64,000 bases of DNA from DATAYA01 sp963754235. GTDB taxonomy: Bacteria > Pseudomonadota > Alphaproteobacteria > Acetobacterales > Acetobacteraceae. How positions within the stretch are numbered: position 1 is the stretch's first letter; each line of letters begins with the position of its first letter. Positions 55,826-64,000 of this stretch are shown piece by piece. The notes beneath the pieces were generated by a model that was not told the DNA's origin, did no database searches, and saw nothing but the letters and a program-made list of their open reading frames with translations. The position numbers were made by a program, and so were the translations under genes. Location: positions 24,513-88,512 of the forward strand of contig CAVWFK010000017.1 of the NCBI GenBank assembly GCA_963754235.1, read 5' to 3'.

Positions 55826-56818
55826 TCAGTGCAACGCACCGAGGCGGCGGATCGCGTCGCGCGCTTCCTCGGTCATCTCGCGCACGATCTCAGCGGCGGG
55901 CTGCACGCGCTGGATGAGGCCAATGCCCTGCCCGGCCCACAGCGGAGTCGCTTCAATGTTGCCGACCGAGTCCGACGGGGCCACGACTGCTTCGTAACGG
56001 ACGACCTCGCCGCGGATGGAAGACCGAAAGATGACCTCGCCCTCGCCAGGCCGGGAACCGGATGGGGGCCGACCCGCAGCCTCCCAGGCGATCACGGTGC
56101 TGTTGCGAAGCGCACGGTGCGGTGCATCTGGCCAACCCACGTCGAAAAGCGTCGAGATGAACGTATCCGCAGCGGTCGCGGGCAGCAGGGCGTCGCGATA
56201 GTCCGGATGAATGGCGGCCTCGGTGCTCATGACGAAGCGGGTGCCAACCCAAGCGCCCACAGCGCCGAGCGCCAGCACGGCAGCCAGGGCGCGACCATCT
56301 GCGATACCACCCGCCGCGACGACAGGAACCGGAGAGATTGCGTCAACGACGGCCGGCACCAGCGCCAAGGTCGCGACCTCCCCGCGCACGTGCCCACCGG
56401 CTTCCCAACCCTGGGCGATAACGATGTCAACTCCTACCTCAGCCGCGTGCCGCGCTTCGGCGACGCTGCCGGCCGCGTGCATGAGCACGCCACCGGCGCC
56501 ATGCACGCGCGCCACATACGGCGCCGGATTACCCCAGAAGAGGGATATGATTCGCAGGCCAGCCTCTAGCGCGATGTCCACGCGCTCTTCCTGCGGCTGA
56601 TCCAAGACAAAGCCGGCGCCGAACGGCCGTTTCGTATACTCACGGGTTCGGCTGATCTGCTCGCGGATCACCTCGGGGGTGAGCCATGCGAACTGAAGCA
56701 TGCCAAGGCCGCCTGCGTTGCTGACCGCCGCCGCAAGCGCGGGAGAGGCAACTTGGTGCATGGCGGCCTGAATGATCGGCAGGTCGATGCCCAAGCGTTC
56801 ACAGAGCGCCGTTTGCAT
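55826..56818 (-). CDS. nitronate monooxygenase-like FMN enzyme
   Basis: A 330-residue TIM-barrel flavoprotein: LGIDLPIIQAAMHQVASPAL, SNAGGLGMLQFAW, VDIVIAQGWEAGGHVRGEVA with the catalytic-type His, and VPVVAAGGIADGRALAAVLA then LGAVGAWVGTRFVMSTEA (phosphate-binding Gly loop). The family oxidises nitronates; some members are enoyl-ACP reductases (FabK), so the substrate is uncertain. Standalone gene. Confidence 0.87.
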   Translation of the reverse strand: MQTALCERLGIDLPIIQAAMHQVASPALAAAVSNAGGLGMLQFAWLTPEVIREQISRTREYTKRPFGAGFVLDQPQEERVDIALEAGLRIISLFWGNPAPYVARVHGAGGVLMHAAGSVAEARHAAEVGVDIVIAQGWEAGGHVRGEVATLALVPAVVDAISPVPVVAAGGIADGRALAAVLALGAVGAWVGTRFVMSTEAAIHPDYRDALLPATAADTFISTLFDVGWPDAPHRALRNSTVIAWEAAGRPPSGSRPGEGEVIFRSSIRGEVVRYEAVVAPSDSVGNIEATPLWAGQGIGLIQRVQPAAEIVREMTEEARDAIRRLGALH

Positions 56819-56929
56819 CCGCTGCCCTCCAGTGCAAGTGAACCTGGATCGGTTGCCCTATCCTAGCGCAGTTCTGTCGCTCGCGTTGTGGCGATGTGTC
56901 AAGCAGCTTCGGGCAACTGACCGCAGAGT

Positions 56930-57110
56930 CTTTGGCGAAGCCTCGACACAGCGCCGCATCTGCGCCGCCGGGCTCCCACCCGACCTCGGCTGCCATCCGT
57001 TTGCTTGCACGCGCCGCCACGCCTGCGGCTCGCACCAGAGATCGAGCGTGCGCCTGATCGCACCGTCGAGTCCCTGAGCCGTCACCGGCCACACCGATGG
57101 GCGCGGTGGC
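56930..57110 (-). pseudogene. glgA C-terminal fragment (degenerate duplicate)
   Basis: The minus strand reads PVTAQGLDGAIRRTLDLW, CEPQAWRRVQANG and, in the next frame, MAAEVGWEPGGADAALCRGF. The intact glgA at 59785 reads PVTAAGLDGAIARTLALW, REPQAWRRLQANG and MAAEVGWDRPAGQYAALYRT. The copy has a frameshift and no upstream part, so it is a dead remnant of a duplication or of a displaced glycogen cluster. Confidence 0.75.
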
Positions 57111-57200
57111 GTCAGCGCCCGTTGCAATCGACTGCATCGAAGAAGGGGATGCTGGTCGAGCTGAATAGCCCCGCAAGCGCCGCGGTGGAGGTGAGCTGAC

Positions 57201-57965
57201 CTAAGCAGTGACGCGTTGATCAACTTGCCGCCGCTCGGTCCGGCCGGGCTCGATCGTCGCCAGCCGTCGCAAGGCGGGGATGTCGTGCAGGATGACGTCA
57301 CGCCCCGTGATCGTGACCAGCTCGCGGCCACGCAGGCGGCGCAGTACGCGGTTCAGATGGATCACGTTGAGCCCGAGCAGATCGGCGATCTGCTGCTGCG
57401 TCAGCGCAAGCGAGAAGCTGTTGTCGGTCGCGAGCCCGCACCGCTGCAACCGGGTATGCAGGTTGAGCAGCAGCCAGGTCAGGCGCTCCTCCGCGTCGCA
57501 CTGGCCGATACGGGTCAGCAGATCGTCAGAAGCCTGCCGCTCGACGCAGAGCAGCGCAAAAATGCGCTGCCGCAGCCACGGTTCGGCCATCATGAGCTGA
57601 GCGGTGCACGCCGCATCGAGCAGACACATCGTGACGTCGCTCGCCGCCTGTACCGAATAGGCGGGCGCCTGACCTAGAAGGCTCTCAAGCCCGACCGTGT
57701 CGCCCGGCAGCAGGATGCCCAGAAGCTGGCGCCGCCCGTTGGGCAGCAGACGGAAGCGGAAGGCCCAGCCGGTAAACAGCGTAAACATGGGGGCCGCTTC
57801 CTCGTCGGCGCCCAGCAGCATGGCGTCGCGCCCGGCGCGGCGATGACCAAGCATGAGCTGCTCAACCGTGCGTAGTTGATCGTCGCTGAAATCCTGGAAG
57901 CTCGATAGCTGTGGGAGATGGCGATCGGCGAAGAGGACCGTCATCGCGCTCGGCATGTAGTTCAT
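57201..57965 (-). CDS. Crp/Fnr family transcriptional regulator
   Basis: A 254-residue regulator. The cyclic-nucleotide-binding-like N-domain contains FTLFTGWAFRFRLLPNGRRQ then LLGILLPGDTVGLESLLGQ. The C-terminal winged helix has LALTQQQIADLLGLNVIHLN. The FNR-type N-terminal Cys cluster is absent, so it is not a classic oxygen sensor. Divergent from the 58176 gene and near the glycogen cluster, but control of either is untested. Confidence 0.88.
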   Translation of the reverse strand: MNYMPSAMTVLFADRHLPQLSSFQDFSDDQLRTVEQLMLGHRRAGRDAMLLGADEEAAPMFTLFTGWAFRFRLLPNGRRQLLGILLPGDTVGLESLLGQAPAYSVQAASDVTMCLLDAACTAQLMMAEPWLRQRIFALLCVERQASDDLLTRIGQCDAEERLTWLLLNLHTRLQRCGLATDNSFSLALTQQQIADLLGLNVIHLNRVLRRLRGRELVTITGRDVILHDIPALRRLATIEPGRTERRQVDQRVTA

Positions 57966-58175
57966 GACGAATCATTCCCCTATGGCTGTTATGCTGAGGC
58001 AAATTCGACCAGCGCGTGCCCGCGCGCTGCTTGGTGAGCCTTTTCCCGACCAGGATGGAATAGAGCATCGGTCGATTTATCAATCATTTTCGTGCCGTCA
58101 CTAAACAAAGATTTATGCGGGCGCCCGTTTAATGTTTTACACTGGGCAACATTCAATTAAGGGTAGGTAGCCGTC

Positions 58176-58448
58176 ATGGTTCCAACGAGGGCGCCAGGGG
58201 AGTTGGCCATGGTCGACGACACCGAACCCAGCGCGATTGCGGCGCTGATGCTGATCCAATCGCTGATGCTCGCCCTGATGGAGACCGGGCTGGTCAGCCA
58301 TGACGAGATCGCCGGCGCCATTGAGGACGTCGTCGCCAGCCAGTGTGTCATCCTAGCGGAGGGCAACGATCCGGCAGTAGTGCAAGTCGCCGAACGCGTG
58401 GTTCATCGCATCGCCGATCGGCTCGCGGGCGCGCTGCCGCGCGCATGA
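58176..58448 (+). CDS. small alpha-helical protein, unknown
   Basis: A 90-residue reading; ATG 58209 (VDDTEPSAIAALMLIQSLML) has AGGGGAG at good spacing and may be the true start, giving 79 residues. The protein is mostly helix with MLALMETGLVSHDEIAGAIE. No family recognised. Divergent from the Crp/Fnr regulator. Confidence 0.55.
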   Translation: MVPTRAPGELAMVDDTEPSAIAALMLIQSLMLALMETGLVSHDEIAGAIEDVVASQCVILAEGNDPAVVQVAERVVHRIADRLAGALPRA

Positions 58449-58529
58449 GCGGTGGATAAGGGCGCAACGGCGCGCACGGTGTGCATGATGCCGTCCGAAC
58501 TCACCGCGCGGCGCCGCCTAATGTTGGCC

Positions 58530-59759
58530 CTACCGCTTCGCGCGGGCCTGCACGAGCGATCGGTAGAGATCGAGTGTGCTCTGTGCGATCGCATCCCAGC
58601 TAAAGTGCGCCAGCACCCGGCGGCGCCCGTTCCTGCCGAACCGCTCCCGCAGTCCGGGATCGCTGGCAAGACGGTTGATCGCGACAGCCAGCCCGGCGGA
58701 GAAGGCGGCCGGGTCAGCCGGGTCGAAGGTGCCAGGCTTGAGGCCCGGATCGACCAGGAAGCCGTTTTCGTCCGGCACCACCACCTCCGGGATACCGCCC
58801 ACGGCCGAGGCGACGACCGGGGTCTCGCAAGCCATAGCCTCAAGGTTGATGATGCCGAACGGTTCATAAACCGAGGGGCAGCAGAACACGGCGGCCTGGG
58901 TATAGAGCTGGATCACATCCGGCCGGGAGAGCATTTCCCTGATCCAGATCACGCCGGGGCGGCCGGCCGCGACCCTGGCCACGCCCTGCTCCATCTCCCT
59001 CCCGATCTCAGGCGTGTCGGGCGCCCCGGCGCAGAGCACGACCTGAAGTTCCGGGTCGATCTCGGGGATGGCGTTGACGAGGTGAATCACCCCTTTCTGT
59101 CGCGTGATGCGGCCGACGAAGAGGAGAAACGGACGGTCGGGATCGATGCCATAGCGGCTGACCGCGTCTCGTGCCGCCGCCGGCCGATATTCCTCGGTAT
59201 CGATGCCGTTGTGGATGACGTGCACGCGCTCGGGCCTGACATTGAACAGCCGCAGCACGTCGTCGCGTGTCGCGCGTGAGACACCGACGACCGCGTCGGC
59301 CCGCTCGATTGCCGTGCGCTCCATCCAGGCGCTCAGATGGTAGGCATTGCCGAGCTGCTCGACCTTCCAGGGGCGCAGCGGTTCCAGCGAATGGATGGTG
59401 AGGGCGTAAGGCACGTCCCAGAGCTGGCTTGCGAGCACGCCGCCCATGTCGGTGTACCAGGTGTGGCAGTGGACCAGATCGGCATCGAGCTGGTCCTTGG
59501 CCATCACCAGCGAGCGCGCCATGGCATCGACGGCGCCGACGAAGCGGGGATCGGTGTCCCGCTTGGTTTCCTCCCACTGAGGATAGCCGCGGACCGTCAG
59601 GTTGTGCGCGTCGATGCGCTGGTCGCCGAAGCACCGCACCTCGACCTCGACCAGCTTGGCGAGGGCCCGGCTCAGATACTCCACATGAACGCCCGCTCCG
59701 CCATAAACATGGGGCGGGTACTCCTTGCTGAAGAGGGCGACCTTTCTCAGCTCTCGCAT
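58530..59759 (-). CDS. GT4 glycogen synthase-type glycosyltransferase
   Basis: A 409-residue retaining glycosyltransferase. The start RKVALFSKEYPPHVYGGAGV and VHVEYLSRALA match the GT4 'actinobacterial glycogen synthase' (GlgM/GlgA) type. The C-domain has LLFVGRITRQKGVIHLVNAI and the donor site YEPFGIINLEAMACETPVV. It probably uses ADP-glucose or makes maltose 1-phosphate. ATG 59759 is chosen; upstream sequence is not part of the family. Followed on the operon's 5' side by glgA. Confidence 0.88.
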   Translation of the reverse strand: MRELRKVALFSKEYPPHVYGGAGVHVEYLSRALAKLVEVEVRCFGDQRIDAHNLTVRGYPQWEETKRDTDPRFVGAVDAMARSLVMAKDQLDADLVHCHTWYTDMGGVLASQLWDVPYALTIHSLEPLRPWKVEQLGNAYHLSAWMERTAIERADAVVGVSRATRDDVLRLFNVRPERVHVIHNGIDTEEYRPAAARDAVSRYGIDPDRPFLLFVGRITRQKGVIHLVNAIPEIDPELQVVLCAGAPDTPEIGREMEQGVARVAAGRPGVIWIREMLSRPDVIQLYTQAAVFCCPSVYEPFGIINLEAMACETPVVASAVGGIPEVVVPDENGFLVDPGLKPGTFDPADPAAFSAGLAVAINRLASDPGLRERFGRNGRRRVLAHFSWDAIAQSTLDLYRSLVQARAKR

Positions 59760-59784
59760 GGCTCTGTCTCCTGAAGTGCGCAAT

Positions 59785-61215
59785 TCAAACCTGGCCGACC
59801 AGCGTGCGATACAGCGCCGCATACTGCCCCGCCGGGCGATCCCATCCGACCTCGGCCGCCATGCCGTTTGCCTGTAGCCGCCGCCACGCCTGCGGCTCGC
59901 GCCACAGGGCGAGCGTGCGCGCGATCGCGCCATCGAGGCCGGCCGCGGTGACCGGCGCGAATTGCACACCCGTGGCGACCCCAGCGGCAAGTGCGGCCTC
60001 GTTGGCGTCGATCACCGTATCGGCGAGGCCGCCCACCCGCGCGACCACCGGCACCGCCCCGTAGCGCAGCGCGCAGAGCTGGGTGAGGCCGCACGGCTCG
60101 AAGCGTGAGGGAACGAGCAACGCGTCGGCGCCGCCCTGGATCAGATGGGCGAGGGCTTCGTCATACCCGATGCGCAGGCCGACCCGGCCGGGATGCGCCG
60201 CGGCAAGCGTTTGCAGTGCCGCTTCAATCGGCGCGTCGCCGGTGCCGAGCAGTGCAAGCTGGCCGCCGCGCCCGGTCAGGGTGGCAAGCGCGTCGGCGAG
60301 AACGTCCATCCCCTTCTGCCAGGTCAGGCGGCTGATGACGCCGAACAGGGGCGAGGCCGGCTCGGCGGCGAGACCGAAAGCAGCCTGCAACGCCGCCTTG
60401 TTCGCGGCTCGCAGCTCGGGGTGAGAGGCGTCGTAGCGGGCCGGCAAATGGGGGTCGGTGGCCGGGTTCCAGACCGCAGTTTCGATGCCGTTGCGGATGC
60501 CGCTCAGCACACTGGCGCGGGCGCGGAGCAGGCCGTCGAGACCCATGCCGCCCTCTGGCGTCTGAATTTCGGCCGCGTAGCTCGGCGAGACGGTGGTGAT
60601 GCGATCGGAGAGCTGCAGCCCGGCTTTCAGGAAGCCGATCGCGCCGAAATATTCCACACCCTCCATCGTGTAGGCCGAAACCGGCAGCCCGAGTGTGGCG
60701 AGCAGGCCGGCCTCCATCTTGCCCTGATAGGCGAGGTTATGGACCGTCATCACGGTGCCCGGCCGGCCCCCGTCGTCGCCACTGGCGAGATAGGCCGGCG
60801 TCAGCCCCGCCTGCCAGTCATGCGCGTGCACGATTTCGGGGATGAAGCCCGCGATCGCGCCGCCCCCGATCGCGGCCGCGACCGCGCCGAGGGCCGCGAA
60901 ACGCAGCGCGTCGTCGGCATGGCCATACAGCGCGTCGCGCGCATAGAGGTGCGGCGCGTCGATAACGAACAGCGCAAGATCGCCCGCGCGCGCCGCCAGC
61001 ACGCGGGCCGGCGCACCGAACAGGTCGGGCAGCGCGAGCGCCGGCGAGACGCCCTCGATGCGCGCCAGCACCCCCGGATAGCCGGGCAGCAACGTGCGCA
61101 CCGCGACGTCGTGCGAGGCGAGTGCGGACGGCAGCGCGCCCACCACGTCCGCAAGCCCGCCGGTCTTGACCAGCGGATAGAGCTCGGAGGCGACCGAGAG
61201 GACGGGAAGCGGCAT
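59785..61215 (-). CDS. glgA: glycogen synthase (GT5)
   Basis: A 476-residue ADP-glucose starch/glycogen synthase. ADP-glucose loop VKTGGLADVVGALPSALA (residues ~16-33), middle HDWQAGLTPAYLA, and C-domain GVISRLTWQKGMDVLADAL, VPSRFEPCGLTQLCALRYGA. The ATG overlaps the glgC stop by one base (ATGA). About 40 residues of its C-terminus are echoed by a dead fragment at 56930-57110. Confidence 0.95.
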   Translation of the reverse strand: MPLPVLSVASELYPLVKTGGLADVVGALPSALASHDVAVRTLLPGYPGVLARIEGVSPALALPDLFGAPARVLAARAGDLALFVIDAPHLYARDALYGHADDALRFAALGAVAAAIGGGAIAGFIPEIVHAHDWQAGLTPAYLASGDDGGRPGTVMTVHNLAYQGKMEAGLLATLGLPVSAYTMEGVEYFGAIGFLKAGLQLSDRITTVSPSYAAEIQTPEGGMGLDGLLRARASVLSGIRNGIETAVWNPATDPHLPARYDASHPELRAANKAALQAAFGLAAEPASPLFGVISRLTWQKGMDVLADALATLTGRGGQLALLGTGDAPIEAALQTLAAAHPGRVGLRIGYDEALAHLIQGGADALLVPSRFEPCGLTQLCALRYGAVPVVARVGGLADTVIDANEAALAAGVATGVQFAPVTAAGLDGAIARTLALWREPQAWRRLQANGMAAEVGWDRPAGQYAALYRTLVGQV

Positions 61216-62489
61216 CAGTTGGCGATGCTGTCGATCATCGCCTGCGTCACGAGGCAGATGCCGCGATCGGTGCGACGAAAGCGGCGCGCGTCGAGCTCGG
61301 CATCCTCGCCCACAACGAGGCCGGGCGGGATACGAACGCCGCGATCGACAACCACGTGATCGAGCCGAGCGTGACGGCCGATCTCGGCATACGGGAGGAC
61401 GACCGCGTTCTGCACCCGCGCATAGGAATGGACATGGACGCCGGTGAACAGCAATGCGCGGTCGAGTGCCGCGCCCGAGACGATACAGCCGCCGGAGACC
61501 AGCGAGTTCACCGCCTCCCCGCGGCGGCCGGCGGTGTTGTGGACGAACTTCGCCGGCGGCGTGATCTCGCCATAGGTCCAGATCGGCCAGTCGCGGTCGT
61601 AGAGATCGAGTGCCGGGATCACGTCGGTGAGGTCGATATTGGCCTCCCAGTACGCATCGACGGTGCCGACGTCGCGCCAATAGACTTCCAATTCGACGGT
61701 GGAACGCACACAGCTATCGGCGAAGCGGTGCACGACGGCGCGGCCGTGCTTGACGAGATAGGGGATGATGTCGCGGCCGAAATCGCGCGACGAATGCGGA
61801 TCGGCGGCGTCGCGGCGGAGCTGATCGAAGAGGAAGCGGGTCTCGAACACGTAGATGCCCATGCTGGCCAGCGCCAGGTCGGGATTGCCCGGGATGCCCG
61901 GCGGATCCGTGGGCTTTTCCAGGAACGAGACCAGCCGATCGGCGGTATCGACGGCCATCACGCCAAAGCCGGTCGCCTCCATGCGCGGCACCTCGATGCA
62001 ACCTACGGTCACATCAGCGTCGCGCTCAACGTGAAGCTGCAGCATCTTTTCATAATCCATCTTATAGACGTGATCGCCCGCGAGCAGGACGATGTATTGC
62101 GGCCCGTAATCGGCAATGATGTCGATATTTTGATAGACCGCGTCGGCGGTGCCGGCATACCACTCGGTCTCGGACACGCGCTGGCTTGCCGGCAGGATGT
62201 CGAAGCTCTCGTTGCGCTCGGGGCGGAAGAAGTTCCAGCCGCGCTGCATATGGCGGATCAGGCTGTGCGCCTTGTATTGGGTCGCGACCCCGATCCGGCG
62301 GATGCCCGAATTGAGGGCGTTCGACAGCGCGAAATCGATGATGCGCGACTTGCCGCCAAAAAAGACGGCGGGCTTGGCGCGCCGGTCGGTGAGTTCCTGC
62401 AACCGACTGCCGCGACCGCCCGCGAGCACGTAGGCCATCGCCGATCGGGAGATTGGAGCGTTGACGGTCGGGAGCGCCGGCATCGACAT
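61215..62489 (-). CDS. glgC: glucose-1-phosphate adenylyltransferase
   Basis: A 424-residue nucleotidyltransferase making ADP-glucose, the committed step of glycogen synthesis. Signature AYVLAGGRGSRLQELTDRRA with KPAVFFGGKSRIIDFALSN, the NTP loop WYAGTADAVYQNIDII, and C-terminal left-handed beta-helix repeats (GGCIVSGAALDRALLF). First gene of the glgC - glgA - GT4 group on the minus strand. Confidence 0.95.
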   Translation of the reverse strand: MSMPALPTVNAPISRSAMAYVLAGGRGSRLQELTDRRAKPAVFFGGKSRIIDFALSNALNSGIRRIGVATQYKAHSLIRHMQRGWNFFRPERNESFDILPASQRVSETEWYAGTADAVYQNIDIIADYGPQYIVLLAGDHVYKMDYEKMLQLHVERDADVTVGCIEVPRMEATGFGVMAVDTADRLVSFLEKPTDPPGIPGNPDLALASMGIYVFETRFLFDQLRRDAADPHSSRDFGRDIIPYLVKHGRAVVHRFADSCVRSTVELEVYWRDVGTVDAYWEANIDLTDVIPALDLYDRDWPIWTYGEITPPAKFVHNTAGRRGEAVNSLVSGGCIVSGAALDRALLFTGVHVHSYARVQNAVVLPYAEIGRHARLDHVVVDRGVRIPPGLVVGEDAELDARRFRRTDRGICLVTQAMIDSIAN

Positions 62490-62546
62490 CCTCCTGCTGC
62501 ACGCCCGACAAGGCGCTCTCCTGGCCTGGCGCGGGCCGATATCAGC

Positions 62547-63698
62547 CTAAGAAGCGGTCAGGCTGCGGAACCTGTCGGCGAACCGATCCACGTCCATCTC
62601 GTCGTTATAGACGTGCGGACTGATGCGCATTCGCCCGAGCCGCGAGGCCACGAACATGCCCTCCGCTGCCAGCCGTTCGATCAGGGCCGCGGGCATTCCA
62701 TTGGAGAACTTCAGACTCAGCACGTGCGGCGCCCGCAGATGCGGCTCCGCAATCAGCACGCCCGAATTGCGCAGGCTCTCCGCCAGCCGGTCGGTCAACA
62801 TGCGCAGCCGTGCGGTGATGGCCGCTGACCCCCACTCCGCCATCATCTCCATGCCGATCGAAGCCATCTCGAGGGAGATGAAGTGGTCGCGTTCCCCCAT
62901 GTCGAAGCGGCGCCCGCCGGAGACGTAGCCGGTGTCGCTCATGTAGGGGGTGCGCTCGGCGCCGACGCCACGGCGCGCGGCCCCCGTCTGCTCCAGTGGC
63001 ACCGCGTCCTGCCGGCGTTTCGCGATATAGAGGAAGGCCCTTCCATACGGCCCCAGAACCCATTTGTAGGTCGGGAACACCAGAAAGTCGGGGTCGAGCC
63101 GGCGCACGTCCATTGCCATGACGCCCGCCGAGTGCGTCGCGTCGATCAGCAGCGCGGCGCCTCGTGCGTGCAGCGCCGTAGCGACGCGATCCAGGTCGAT
63201 CGCGCAGCCGTCCGACCAGTGTACCGAGGAGATCGAGGCCAGCCCGACCGGCGACGCGCCTCGGCGTTCGATCGCGACGAGCAGGGCAGCAGTCCAGTCG
63301 CCATCGTCGGGCTGGCTCACGGTTTCGATGCTGAAGCCCTCGGCCGAGGCCCGCGCGGTCCATTCCAGGACCGGCGAGGAGTGATCGTCCTGGATCAGCA
63401 GCACCCGGCTGCCGCGCGCGATCGGGAGCGCCTTGCCGGCGGTCGCGACGCCGTAGCTGACGGACGAGACGATTGCCACGTCTGCGGGATCGGCGTTGAT
63501 CAGGTGAGCCGCCGCCCCTCGTGCCCGCTCGTGTTGCTCGGCGGGAAAGCCCGGATCGATCTTCCAGGGCTGGCTCTTGCGGGCGATGCCCACATGCCCG
63601 GCGGCTTGCGACGCGAGCGGCAGCGGGCTCCAGGATGCCGCGTTCAGATAACAGACCTCGCGCGGCAGATCGAACAGCGCGCGTTGGGAATGCAGCAT
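62547..63698 (-). CDS. class V PLP-dependent aminotransferase
   Basis: A 383-residue enzyme of the cysteine desulfurase/aminotransferase V fold. The N-terminus has YLNAASWSPLPLASQAAGHV; the cofactor region is SVHWSDGCAIDLDRVATALH and LLIDATHSAGVMAMDVRRLD; the PLP Lys is in FLVFPTYKWVLGPYGRAFLY. It lacks the long Cys loop of NifS/IscS, so an aminotransferase or lyase acting on small substrates is more likely. Not linked to the glycogen genes. Confidence 0.85.
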   Translation of the reverse strand: MLHSQRALFDLPREVCYLNAASWSPLPLASQAAGHVGIARKSQPWKIDPGFPAEQHERARGAAAHLINADPADVAIVSSVSYGVATAGKALPIARGSRVLLIQDDHSSPVLEWTARASAEGFSIETVSQPDDGDWTAALLVAIERRGASPVGLASISSVHWSDGCAIDLDRVATALHARGAALLIDATHSAGVMAMDVRRLDPDFLVFPTYKWVLGPYGRAFLYIAKRRQDAVPLEQTGAARRGVGAERTPYMSDTGYVSGGRRFDMGERDHFISLEMASIGMEMMAEWGSAAITARLRMLTDRLAESLRNSGVLIAEPHLRAPHVLSLKFSNGMPAALIERLAAEGMFVASRLGRMRISPHVYNDEMDVDRFADRFRSLTAS

Positions 63699-63811
63699 GG
63701 AAATCCTCCTCGCCTAGTCGAAGGCGGAACTTTACGACGGAATCCGCGCCGATCGCCAAGTCCGCCTGCGAACCGGGCTGGTGACGACGTGATCGACTGC
63801 CGGCTCGTGGA

Positions 63812-64000
63812 TCAGCCCACGACCGCGACCAGCTCCGAAAAGGGTGCGATCCTGCGGTCCGACGTGTAAAGTCGCGCCGGTGCCGCGATCGCCTGCGCCA
63901 CCAGCAAGCGGTCAAACGGGTCGCGATGGTGCAACGGCAGGTCGGCGACAAGGCGGGCGGCCGCCGACGTCACCGGCATCTCAATGAAGCCGGCTGCGAG
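63812..64000 (-). CDS. PIN-domain toxin (VapC-like), C-terminal part
   Basis: The minus strand at the window end reads LAAGFIEMPVTSAAARLVAD, LPLHHRDPFDRLLVAQAIAA and APARLYTSDRRIAPFSELVA then VVG and stop. DPFDRLLVAQA is the third acidic motif of VapC-type PIN ribonucleases, and TSD supplies the last Asp. The N-terminal half lies beyond the window, so no antitoxin can be seen. Confidence 0.85.
   Translation of the reverse strand, partial: LAAGFIEMPVTSAAARLVADLPLHHRDPFDRLLVAQAIAAPARLYTSDRRIAPFSELVAVVG

Noticed and set aside
63812..64000. assigning an antitoxin partner to the PIN-domain gene
   Set aside because: The 5' side is beyond the window, so no partner can be seen.

Overview
The window looks like a chromosomal segment of a GC-rich alphaproteobacterium, most likely Acetobacteraceae (acetic-acid/acidophilic Rhodospirillales). 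The evidence is the strong GC3 bias, the core gene order mutY - DUF721 - dsbA-like - smc, an ATP12-type F1 assembly chaperone, purS/purQ encoded separately, and IS5 elements of the type that duplicate TNA targets. Family assignments come from motifs read by eye; no database search was possible.

Layout. (1) 1-8.9 kb is accessory and heavily decayed: a frameshifted sulfatase, a truncated SRAP gene, DUF5681 phage-type genes, a cluster of TGACGCA repeats, an IS1-type transposase remnant, and a minus-strand phage-like run (excisionase-like HTH, small overlapping genes, the stump of a replicative ATPase) ending next to tRNA-Ser. Short degenerate copies of the tRNA 3' end lie beside it, as expected for an old integration site. 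(2) 9.1-12.1 kb is core: rplU-rpmA, a GST, mutY and a DUF721 protein. (3) 12.1-19.5 kb is an insertion island separating DUF721 from dsbA/smc. It holds three complete insertion sequences (IS5, IS3, IS630) around an AT-richer cargo: a nitrile-hydratase-leader-like (NHLP) protein, a membrane-associated 157-aa protein, and a CHAT (caspase-like) protein inactivated by at least five independent lesions. This is the most interesting system here. (4) 19.6-46.9 kb is mainly housekeeping: dsbA-like, smc, a frameshifted Kef-type antiporter, an FMN-binding protein, an IS4-family element, amidase, a PQQ-propeller protein, two duplicated lipoproteins with an FAD oxidase, rarA, an RluA-family synthase, AsmA, ATP12, acylphosphatase, SOUL protein, lipB, tRNA-Leu, malic enzyme, a J-domain protein, mazEF and purQ. 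(5) 47.0-49.7 kb is a BstYI-like restriction-modification system inserted between purQ and the rest of the purine genes. Its methyltransferase is split by a second, nearly identical IS5 copy while the endonuclease reads intact. (6) 49.7-64 kb holds purS, purC, an HTH regulator with a partner, NRDE protein, purB, a TerC-family protein, radC, a nitronate monooxygenase-like gene, a Crp/Fnr regulator, a glycogen cluster (GT4 synthase, glgA, glgC), a class V aminotransferase and a partial PIN toxin.

Themes. Mobile elements can be placed to the base from their target duplications (TAA, TCA, GAG, TA, and a 7-bp CAGCGCA), so several interrupted genes can be rebuilt on paper. Removing the second IS5 restores an open methyltransferase. 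Many small lesions (sulfatase, SRAP, Kef antiporter, H1-like protein, CHAT) suggest relaxed selection, though single-base ones could be assembly errors.
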